Shown: one piece after another, positions 1-6,035 of the stretch | How the letters are laid out: each line of letters begins with the position of its first letter | Position numbering within the stretch: position 1 is the stretch's first letter | Assembly: GCA_905198865.1 (NCBI GenBank) | Contig: CAJKEB010000059.1 | Location: 1 to 10,649, forward strand | Source of the DNA: an uncultured Eubacteriales bacterium | GTDB taxonomy: Bacteria > Bacillota > Clostridia > Monoglobales > Monoglobaceae | DNA length: 10,649 nucleotides | Direction of reading: 5' to 3' | Made by a program: the position numbers and the translations under genes | The notes under the pieces: model-generated | Told to the model about the DNA's origin: nothing | What the model saw: the letters and a program-made list of their open reading frames with translations, nothing else | Database searches by the model: none

Positions 1-44
1 CTCAGGCTCTGTGAAATTGTATCGGTAATATTTTCACGGCTCAT
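1..44 (-). CDS. Possible start of a downstream ORF, cut by the window edge
   Basis: An ATG at 44 overlaps the TGA stop of the preceding fragment as ATGA, and 14 codons (MSRENITDTISQSL) are open to the edge. The overlap would allow translational coupling. No Shine-Dalgarno sequence is visible and the whole stretch upstream is decayed, so this may be chance. Not recognised. Confidence 0.25.
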   Translation of the reverse strand, partial: MSRENITDTISQSL

Positions 45-544
45 TTTGACCGTTTTTTGGCAAGCGTTGTAGGCATCTGCTCTGCAATATCTGTTTGGAT
101 TTTATCAAGAGCTTCGTTTCTCGCCTCATCGGTTTCTGCCTCAAAATACTCCCTGACTAAATCTTCGTTAAGCTTTATATCCTTATACTTATCTCCGAGC
201 TTCTGACGGAATTCTTTATTCATTTTAGTAATTGACTTTTCGAGTACATAAACCTGTCCGTCGGGAGACATCAGCTTAAGCATCCCCATTGACTGAACGG
301 TCTGACCTGTCTCGGTTCCAATCACAGCCAAATCCGCCGCGATTTTCATCGCATTCTTTGTGTCCTTTGCCTTAATGCACTTCGCGTAAAGCGTCTGACC
401 GAATGCCATATTTTCCTTGTTTATTCTAAGTCCCGACTCAATTAAGTTATTCCAATACTCTATACCGCCTTTTAAACCCTTGTCCTCGAGCTTTTTGTCG
501 GAATATTCCTTTGCGCTCTTGTCCGTTACCTTTTCGCATGTCAT
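41..544 (-). pseudogene. C-terminal helical fragment of a polyvalent protein
   Basis: The 167 codons are charged and alpha-helical, with segments such as ENMAFGQTLYAKCIKAKD, TGQTVQSMGMLKLMSPDGQ and IQTDIAEQMPTTLAKK. From memory, these resemble the helical region near the end of very large phage or conjugative-element polyvalent proteins, where a conserved tryptophan-rich stretch normally follows; here the frame stops instead. The ATG at 544 has no ribosome site. The same frame is open upstream to about 602 and reads PNEYVSEFEKRILDGT, which looks like real protein. The piece was therefore probably once continuous with the reading frame ending at 585, and is now separated by a frameshift. Role in the parent protein unknown. 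The pseudogene call is inference; the open frame is observed. Confidence 0.6.
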
Positions 545-584
545 GGTTCCGTCAAGAATTCTCTTTTCAAACTCACTGACATAC

Positions 585-2906
585 TCATTCGGCGTCTTCT
601 ATCCCGTCAAAAAATCCGACTTTATTTTTTTCTTTAGCCTCCGCTCTGAGCTGCTCATAAACATCAATCACTCTTTGAAATTGCTCATAATCGGTCATTA
701 TATCACTTGAAAAATACTCGGGCATTTCCTGTACAAATTCATCGCACAACATATCAATCGACTGTGTGCCACCGCCGAATAACCTTTTGTATACAGCTTT
801 TCTGTCGCCGTATCGCGTTTCAAGTTCTGCGTCCATGCTGTTCGTTATTTTGATTTTGCGTCCGAGATTTTTTCTTATTATTTCAAGATTTTTCTCTATG
901 TCCGCAGTGTCTTTTCCTCTTGTTTTTCCGTTTGATATAATGCAGTCTGTAATTTCTTCGGCGGCGTTTTGGATATTTTTGTCGTCGTTTAATACGCTGT
1001 TGATAATCCGTTCTATTCTTTGTTCCGTGCTGCGGGACAGCACTAACGCTTCGCCGTCTCCGTATCCCGCCTCTATCGGCTCAAGCATTTCGGTTCGTAT
1101 TTCCGACAGGTACGACGCCATTTCCCCCTCAAGCGAATATTTTATTTGATTTTGCTCATCATATCTATTGACAATATCCTCTTTTTGCAGTATATTGTTA
1201 TTGGAGCTAAGAATAGTGTTCAGCTTGGGCAATCGGAGCCCTCTGCTACGAAGCCATTCTTGGCTCTTATTTTTATCAATATACTTTAAGTTCCCGATAG
1301 ACGTCTGTTTTTCTATAAACCTTCCGACATTATCCTTGCCGTACACGCTCGCAATCCTATTAACTTTGTTAAAGCCTTGCTTCCTATTAAGGTGCAAAGC
1401 CACAACAACATCATTGCCGCTCTTGTCGGTAAGCTCGGTCATGACAAGATACGCATTGTCAACTGTCGCGGACTTAAACACCATTATCGGGTCGGCTATC
1501 GCTCCAGGGATATTCTTTATCTCATCGGTTGATATATTATGCTTCCTGCCTGTGATTTTCACCATAACGTCCTGACTCATTATCACAGGGAGGCTGTCAG
1601 CACCCAGCTCCCTGAGTACAGCGGGCGTCTGTCCAAGCTCAAAATGTTCGCTCGATTTCATCTTGCCCGCAAGCCAATTATCAATCTGTGCGGCATATTT
1701 TTCCGATTCGGTTTTATCCGCGGTAAATATATTTTCGCCCGAGTTTTTCTCCAAAGAATATCTTATATCCGGGTTAGTTTTGTCAAACGTTCCTATGTTG
1801 TCGGTCGCTGACTTGATTTGATTGGAATTAAATACAACTGTTTCAGTCGGCAAAATAAAGCCATCATAGTTCGTACCGTTTACTTTGTTAAACAGCTCTG
1901 TAGCCTCAACCAAATCGCCAATAGCGGTAGCCGAAACATCCTGAAGCATTTCAAAGCCGCCTTTACCATACAAACCATCCAGTATTTCATCAATTTCAGT
2001 TGTACCATAATTCCATATATCATAATCATCCTCGTTTTCTGCAACTGCTTCAAGGAATTTACGCATTTGATCTTTTGATATATTATCGGAATTTTGTTCC
2101 AGCGGATTTTTTATATCAAGATAATACTCTTTTGCTCCCCCATACTGAGATGCGTGACCTTTGCTGTCCGTAAAATAAAATCCTCTTCCATATAAATTTG
2201 AATAACTGGATTTTTTCCGGTCAAATATGTTTATCTCTTCATTTCCGCCACGATACATAATCTTTGGTGTTCCGTCCTCGTTTACGACCTTACTTGACGG
2301 CACCGGATTAAAGTTTTTATCAAATTGCTTGACAATTTTAAATAAGTCTGATATAGTGTAAACATTAGCGCTTACGGTATTTGTGAGGGAGCTAGGGATA
2401 TTATCCTGAACTCTAACACTTGCCGTAGGCGCTTTTGCTATATTCTGCAGCTGATAGCTTCTTTTATCAGTTCCGTTTGTGTTCGGATTCCGCATTTCTT
2501 CAACATACATTTTGATAAGCTCGGTGCCGTTTCCGCTGTCGCATAGGGCGTACATACTGTGCATCATAACCGAGTTTTCCGACTTCGCTTTCTTTGAAGG
2601 CACTGTATAGCTGTCAAGCAGCACCGCATTTTCTACCAAACCGTTTATATAGTCAAGATATGAAATTGCCGTCTTTGCCTTGCTGCTGTCATGTGATTTC
2701 GTTTCATTAAACACTTTTCCCGATACCTGTATATCCCAACCTGTATCTTTATTTTTGGTAGTACCACGAACACTGCCTTTTTCGGTTACAATATGAACCG
2801 GTGTATTATCGTTCGATCTCCAATCGCCAAACCACGCCCGGAAGAACGGCGACTTCCCGCCGAGTTCGTTATAATACTTTTTTTGCAAAACTCTCAGTCT
2901 TTGCAA
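585..2906 (-). CDS. Polyvalent toxin-array protein fragment: LPD3-like, ART and MuF-C-like domains
   Basis: This 773-codon frame reads as a chain of modules. Residues 21-30 (FFRAWFGDWR) are a common spacer in such proteins. Residues 55-157 resemble large polyvalent protein-associated domain 3. Residues 205-385 look like the polyvalent ADP-ribosyltransferase: VVNEDGTPKIMYRGG, then YGRGFYFTDS, then YDGFILP and VVFNSNQIKSATDNIGTFD. Residues 405-560 resemble the phage MuF C-terminal toxin domain (ADPIMVFKSAT, ALHLNRKQG, VNRIASVYGKDN). Residues 595-773 are helical. NPDIRYSLE and IKYSLE are typical linkers. The only upstream start is a TTG without a proper ribosome site, and the frame joins the preceding one at an A7 run (2878-2884), so it is probably the 3' part of a broken gene. 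Such proteins are delivered by phages or conjugative elements and act in the recipient cell. Domain names come from recognition, not a search. Confidence 0.75.
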   Translation of the reverse strand: MQRLRVLQKKYYNELGGKSPFFRAWFGDWRSNDNTPVHIVTEKGSVRGTTKNKDTGWDIQVSGKVFNETKSHDSSKAKTAISYLDYINGLVENAVLLDSYTVPSKKAKSENSVMMHSMYALCDSGNGTELIKMYVEEMRNPNTNGTDKRSYQLQNIAKAPTASVRVQDNIPSSLTNTVSANVYTISDLFKIVKQFDKNFNPVPSSKVVNEDGTPKIMYRGGNEEINIFDRKKSSYSNLYGRGFYFTDSKGHASQYGGAKEYYLDIKNPLEQNSDNISKDQMRKFLEAVAENEDDYDIWNYGTTEIDEILDGLYGKGGFEMLQDVSATAIGDLVEATELFNKVNGTNYDGFILPTETVVFNSNQIKSATDNIGTFDKTNPDIRYSLEKNSGENIFTADKTESEKYAAQIDNWLAGKMKSSEHFELGQTPAVLRELGADSLPVIMSQDVMVKITGRKHNISTDEIKNIPGAIADPIMVFKSATVDNAYLVMTELTDKSGNDVVVALHLNRKQGFNKVNRIASVYGKDNVGRFIEKQTSIGNLKYIDKNKSQEWLRSRGLRLPKLNTILSSNNNILQKEDIVNRYDEQNQIKYSLEGEMASYLSEIRTEMLEPIEAGYGDGEALVLSRSTEQRIERIINSVLNDDKNIQNAAEEITDCIISNGKTRGKDTADIEKNLEIIRKNLGRKIKITNSMDAELETRYGDRKAVYKRLFGGGTQSIDMLCDEFVQEMPEYFSSDIMTDYEQFQRVIDVYEQLRAEAKEKNKVGFFDGIEDAE
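2367..2433. repeat. Linker hairpin element A
   Basis: Arms AGCGCTTACGG (2367-2377) and CCGTAGGCGCT (2423-2433) pair over 11 positions with one T-G wobble. The 45-nt interior carries an apical imperfect stem AGGGAT/ATCCT. It lies in the linker (APTASVRVQDN...) after the LPD3-like domain and is translated in frame. Confidence 0.7.
2433..2627. repeat. 195-bp direct repeat, copy 1
   Basis: Identical base for base to 4233-4427 (offset 1800). It encodes most of the LPD3-like domain, from QNIAK back to VLLDSY. Outside the block, similarity continues at a lower level: 2264-2360 against 4073-4169 with offset 1809, and patches such as atgtgatttcgtt at 2691 and 4491. Confidence 0.9.
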
Positions 2907-3774
2907 TATCCTCTGTGGTAAAGTCGTTCACTGATTTTCTTCCTATAGACTGTACTGATTTTACGTCTTCCGGTGTAATATCGGTTCTTTCAGTCTCACT
3001 TGAATACTTCCTCAGATTTTCCGTATCATAATCATTGACAGATTTATCATTTTGTGATATATTTGTATTAACAGATGATGTGCCGCCGGGTTCAGAGGAG
3101 TTTTCTCCACTCCCGGTCTTGAACGGCACATCATTTTTTGTTAATGCTTCATGCAAATAATATCTGTGTGTTCTTTTATCCTCCATAACAACAACACCAA
3201 CATGCGCTAAACTACCATCAATCATAATCGGAGCCGCAATCACATATGTATTATACCCTCTATCTTTCCAATTCTCCTCATAATCAATTATCGCACCCTT
3301 TTCAATAACAGACGGAACAGCAGCAAAAGTCAAAGCTTTTGTTCGACCAACACCGTGAGCGATACTATCCTTTATTCCTCGGTTTGTAAGTAAAACTTCG
3401 CCAATCTGAGGATTGTAGGCTTTACCTCCTATACTTTCAAAATACTCATTAACCTGTTCGGTTAATTTCTTATTACCCTTCGGAAACTCTTTTCCGGTTA
3501 GTTCTACCGCTAACTGTAAATTCGATATAATTTCCTGGGCATTTTTTAACTTTGAAACAAGAGAGTTATTATATTTTTTCCCTCCGGCATCAATGCTTTC
3601 GGCATAATCCTCTGCCGTATATCCATTTCTGCTTTGAACAGCACTGTTATACTCAGCTGCCACATCGTCAAACTTATGACCGTATGTATTCATTCCGCTT
3701 AGCACATCACACACAAACTCTTCAAATACAGCTTCTTCATTGCCGTCTGTCAGCTTGAAATACTGACTGTACAT
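2869..3774 (-). CDS. Polyvalent protein fragment: end of metallopeptidase plus BECR-nuclease-like domain
   Basis: The frame of 301 codons from the ATG at 3774 is open further upstream to 3891, where it contains HELVH; the internal ATG lacks a Shine-Dalgarno sequence, so it is not a natural start. Residues 1-35 (EEAVFEEFVCDVLSGM) look like the helix supplying the third ligand of a zincin metallopeptidase. Residues 122-212 resemble the phage Barnase-EndoU-ColicinE5/D-RelE-like (PBECR) nucleases: GEVLLTNRGIKDS, then TFAAVPSVIEKGAI, then IMIDGSLAHVGVVV and YYLHEA. His140, Lys146, His191 and His208 are candidate active-site residues. Residues 213-300 are a Ser/Asn/Thr-rich linker containing a DNA hairpin. 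The frame ends at 2869 after SFAKKVL; removing one A from the A7 run would continue it as SFAKKYYNELGGKSP into the next frame. Toxin-type RNase activity is inferred. Confidence 0.65.
   Translation of the reverse strand: MYSQYFKLTDGNEEAVFEEFVCDVLSGMNTYGHKFDDVAAEYNSAVQSRNGYTAEDYAESIDAGGKKYNNSLVSKLKNAQEIISNLQLAVELTGKEFPKGNKKLTEQVNEYFESIGGKAYNPQIGEVLLTNRGIKDSIAHGVGRTKALTFAAVPSVIEKGAIIDYEENWKDRGYNTYVIAAPIMIDGSLAHVGVVVMEDKRTHRYYLHEALTKNDVPFKTGSGENSSEPGGTSSVNTNISQNDKSVNDYDTENLRKYSSETERTDITPEDVKSVQSIGRKSVNDFTTEDIAKTESFAKKVL
3075..3134. repeat. Linker hairpin element C
   Basis: Perfect 11-bp arms ATGATGTGCCG (3075-3085) and CGGCACATCAT (3124-3134). Inside are a CCGGG/CCCGG stem (3086-3090 and 3112-3116) and an apical GGAG-tttt-CTCC (3097-3108). 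Outside, TTAACA (3068-3073) and TGTTAA (3139-3144) extend the stem past a small internal loop. It lies in the linker just after the BECR-like domain (NDVPFKTGSGEN...). It is not followed by a coding end, so it is unlikely to be a terminator. Confidence 0.75.
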
Positions 3775-4076
3775 ATCTTTTATAATGTGCTGTCTCTCGG
3801 CATATGCCAGACTGTTTTTAATTATATTTGCCGCTTTCTGTACCTCTTTTGACTTATACTCCCTGTGTACAAGCTCATGCTTGTTTATCTGCTAAGGATT
3901 TTCTTTCCGCCGATTATTACGCCTCTTGCAGTTTCGCCCATGCCGATATTTGCTGAGCCAACAAAAAACTCGGTCTCAATTCCTTGCCTTCGTATTTCGG
4001 TATATAATTATCCTCAAGCTCTTGCTCTATTTTCCTAAATACCTGCTCGTTCGTATCCCCATATACTGCCCATTGG
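3775..4076 (-). pseudogene. Frameshifted HExxH metallopeptidase domain remnant
   Basis: This domain is spread over three frames. Frame one (about 4075-3990) reads WAVYGDTNEQVFRKIEQE and then NYIPKYEGK. Frame two (about 3990-3888) reads ETEFFVGSANIGMGETARG followed by VIIGGKKILS and a TAA at 3885-3887. Frame three (3891-3775) begins after a TAG at 3892-3894 and reads QINKHELVHREYKSKEV, continuing into the ORF ending at 2869. HELVH, encoded at 3865-3879, is a zinc HExxH motif. With the Glu-rich helix just downstream, this matches a polyvalent-protein metallopeptidase (MPTase-PolyVal type). At least two frame changes make it inactive as it stands. The domain name is from recognition; the motif and the frame breaks are seen directly. 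Confidence 0.65.
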
Positions 4077-4174
4077 TGTTCCGTCCTCGTTTACAACCTT
4101 ACTCGACGGCTCCGGATTAAAGTTTTTATCAAATTGCTTGACAATTTTAAATAAGTATGATATAGTGTAGCTAT

Positions 4175-4232
4175 CAGCAGCTGAGAACGACTGGGCTAGG
4201 GATTTTCCTGAACCCTTGGCGCTCAGCTGCTG
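4175..4232. repeat. Linker hairpin element B
   Basis: Perfect 11-bp arms CAGCAGCTGAG (4175-4185) and CTCAGCTGCTG (4222-4232) with a 36-nt interior. The interior shares GCTAGGGAT and CCTGAAC with element A, but the arms differ from those of A while remaining complementary. It occupies the same site after the LPD3-like domain as element A does in the other copy. Confidence 0.75.
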
Positions 4233-4427
4233 TTTTGCTATATTCTGCAGCTGATAGCTTCTTTTATCAGTTCCGTTTGTGTTCGGATTCCGCATTTCTT
4301 CAACATACATTTTGATAAGCTCGGTGCCGTTTCCGCTGTCGCATAGGGCGTACATACTGTGCATCATAACCGAGTTTTCCGACTTCGCTTTCTTTGAAGG
4401 CACTGTATAGCTGTCAAGCAGCACCGC
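4233..4427. repeat. 195-bp direct repeat, copy 2
   Basis: Exact match to 2433-2627. The left edge of the identity lies immediately beside the right arm of the hairpin at 4175-4232. Confidence 0.9.
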
Positions 4428-4529
4428 GTTTTCGACAATGCTGTTGATATAATCCAAATACGGACGCGCTTTTAGATTATAATTTTGATTATGTGATTTC
4501 GTTAAATATATAATCTGACAAGCCAATAG

Positions 4530-4825
4530 TGTTTTAGGTGCAAATTGATTGAAAATAGTAAACAGGTAATAAACCGTATTCCGCAAAAATTCGCACATAC
4601 CATGCTCGATTTGAAGTACGATATTCAAAAAAAACTGCTTTCTAAGTTGGTAACACTGACGGCAAATACTTGAGGAAATTGTATAAAAACAAACGAGATA
4701 CAGCACTTAATGCCTTTTCGGTGCTTCCGATTCCTACAAAGCATAGATGGATATTTTGTGAACCAACACCAGAATATATAAGAAAAGTAAATTGTGTTGA
4801 CAGTATTGGAGATTTAGATATATAA
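4530..4825 (+). pseudogene. Frameshifted plus-strand gene relic, unrecognised
   Basis: Two short plus-strand frames follow one another. The first, 4530-4673, reads CKLIENSKQVINRIPQKF, then AHTMLDLKYDIQKKLLSKL, and ends at TGA. The second, 4646-4825, reads GNTDGKYLRKLYKNKRDTA, then LNAFSVLPIPTKHRWIF, then CEPTPEYIRKVNCVDSIGDL, and ends at TAA. Both have protein-like composition (LPIPTKHRWIFCEPTPEY in particular), unlike the antisense frame here. They look like the last ~95 residues of one protein joined by a frameshift near 4646-4670. I do not recognise the family. No start codon with a ribosome site is present, so it is probably a truncated remnant left at the border with the polyvalent gene. 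Confidence 0.45.
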
Positions 4826-4826
4826 T
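4797..4826 (+). promoter_or_regulatory. Predicted sigma-A promoter for the glycoside operon
   Basis: TTGACA at 4797-4802 and TATAAT at 4821-4826, 18 bp apart, both perfect hexamers. Transcription would start near 4833 and leave an untranslated leader of roughly 145 nt before the ATG at 4980. I see no recognisable riboswitch in 4833-4979. The promoter overlaps the end of the preceding relic, so either could be coincidental. Confidence 0.55.
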
Positions 4827-4979
4827 TATTATATTTGAAAGCTTATAAACAATGGATTTTTGTAGAAATTACGCATATCCGTTTTTTACATAGTATAAAT
4901 TTTGTGTGTAGATTACGACAAATAATAAAGATTAACGTATTTTGAATAAAATGAATGTTTAACAAGCGAGGGATATGAA

Positions 4980-6014
4980 ATGTTAAAGGTTATAAAATCA
5001 ATAAGAGAAGAAATATTTGGTGATGAGCGTGAGTTTGACAGTCCGCATGCTCCTACAGTTTTAGAACTAAAAGATGGGAATGCACTTGCAGCTTGGTTTG
5101 GGGGGAGATTTGAAAAAGATCCCGATACAGCTATATGGACTGCAAGACGAATTAACGGAGCGTGGGAAAAGCCCAGAAAGACAGTTGATGTTGTGAACAT
5201 AGCAGCGTGGAATCCCGTATTATTCAGATTAAACGATGATAGAATTGTGCTATATTATAAAATAGGTGCGGAAATTCAGAAATGGCACACAGAATACGTT
5301 ATTTCAAATGACGAGGCTGAAACTTGGAGCGATGCACATGAGCTTATAACGGGAGACATAGGCGGACGAGGCCCTGTTAAGAATAAGCCTATATATTTAT
5401 CGGACAATAAAACCATTTTAGCTCCTGCATCACTCGAGGGTGATTGTTGGAATTCATTCGCTGATATTTCAGAGGATAACGGCAAGAGTTGGGAAATGAG
5501 TGAGTTTGTACCGTTAAGAAGAGTTAATCCAAATGAACGAAGAATTCGTGATCGAGTTTATAACAAACATTTTTGCTTTGGCAGAGGAATTATACAGCCA
5601 ACATTTTGGGAGGACAAAGACGGTGTTGTAAACGCACTTTTCAGAAGCACATCGTCTCGAATTTTCAGAAGCGAATCACATGACAAAGGCAGAACATGGT
5701 CGCTTGCTTATGATACGGGGCTTCCTAACAACAACAGCGGAATCGATGTGGCAATGCTAAAAGACGGAACATTGATTCTTGCTTATAATCCACGAGAGAA
5801 TATTCCCGGAATGACCAAAGGCTCACGCACACCTATAATTTTGTCCTATTCTGAAGATAATGGTGTGACATGGAATGAGCTTTGCGTTCTTGAAAATGAT
5901 GACGGAGCATTTGCGTATCCGTCAATAATCTGTACAAATAATAACGAAATTATGGTCGTATACAGTGCAAACAGGGAAAAGATTATATTTTGGAGTATAA
6001 AAGTAGAGCATTAG
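4980..6014 (+). CDS. Sialidase-like BNR/Asp-box beta-propeller protein
   Basis: This 344-residue protein has four Asp-box (BNR) motifs of the S-x-D-x-G-x-T-W type: SNDEAETW (109-116), SEDNGKSW (164-171), SHDKGRTW (233-240) and SEDNGVTW (291-298). They mark blades of a sialidase-type propeller. PHAPTVLELKDGNALAAWFGG (from residue 22), GPVKNKPIYLSDNKTILAPAS, IIQPTFWED and NNNSGIDVAMLKDGTL fit the BNR_2 'predicted neuraminidase' family, and the length is full. There is no clear FRIP-type arginine motif of classical sialidases, so the substrate is open; a glycosidase or a propeller lyase acting on rhamnose- or uronate-containing glycans is possible. No signal peptide, so probably cytosolic. GAGGG at 4968-4972, 7 nt before the ATG, sets the start. 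It lies 21 bp before the GH106-like gene, suggesting one transcript. Confidence 0.8.
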   Translation: MLKVIKSIREEIFGDEREFDSPHAPTVLELKDGNALAAWFGGRFEKDPDTAIWTARRINGAWEKPRKTVDVVNIAAWNPVLFRLNDDRIVLYYKIGAEIQKWHTEYVISNDEAETWSDAHELITGDIGGRGPVKNKPIYLSDNKTILAPASLEGDCWNSFADISEDNGKSWEMSEFVPLRRVNPNERRIRDRVYNKHFCFGRGIIQPTFWEDKDGVVNALFRSTSSRIFRSESHDKGRTWSLAYDTGLPNNNSGIDVAMLKDGTLILAYNPRENIPGMTKGSRTPIILSYSEDNGVTWNELCVLENDDGAFAYPSIICTNNNEIMVVYSANREKIIFWSIKVEH

Positions 6015-6035
6015 GCTTGAAATATAAGAATTATT

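Larger units (their letters stand above)
4035..4706 (-). pseudogene. Partial duplicate of LPD3-like domain and ART start, with antisense junk at its 5' end
   Basis: This 223-codon frame has two unlike halves. From about residue 68 (position 4503) on, it duplicates the LPD3-like module of the downstream frame: TKSH, YLDYINSIVENAVLLDSY, KIVKQFDKNFNPEPSSKV and VVNEDGTP. It then leaves the ART domain abruptly and runs 14 codons to a stop, where the metallopeptidase remnant begins in another frame. Positions 4233-4427 are identical to 2433-2627. The first 67 residues are Cys- and aromatic-rich, match nothing in the other copy, and lie antisense to a better plus-strand relic (4530-4825), so they are not real coding. 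No ribosome site precedes the ATG at 4706. The homologous part is probably the left-over of a tandem or recombined polyvalent gene. Confidence 0.6.

Noticed and set aside
1190..1265. A fourth linker hairpin after the MuF-C-like domain
   Set aside because: Only short complementary pieces (GGGC/GCCC, AGCCA/TGGCT) were found, with no 11-bp arms or CAAG-GGA-TCC order.
417..1811. Several plus-strand open frames opposite the polyvalent gene
   Set aside because: They are antisense to protein-like minus-strand sequence, are rich in Ser/Leu/Phe, and have no ribosome sites.
2367..2433. Integron attC site
   Set aside because: The RYYYAAC/GTTRRRY core sites are not present; only a general likeness of a folded site remains.
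3075..3134. Hairpin C as an intrinsic terminator
   Set aside because: It lies in the middle of an open frame with no gene end nearby; the T run after the arm is on the plus strand, where no gene is read.
4504..4706. First 67 residues of the minus-strand frame ending at 4035
   Set aside because: Cys- and aromatic-rich with no match in the duplicated copy; the plus strand here reads more like protein.
4833..4979. Riboswitch in the long leader of the operon
   Set aside because: AT-rich, with no strong paired elements or recognisable riboswitch core by eye.
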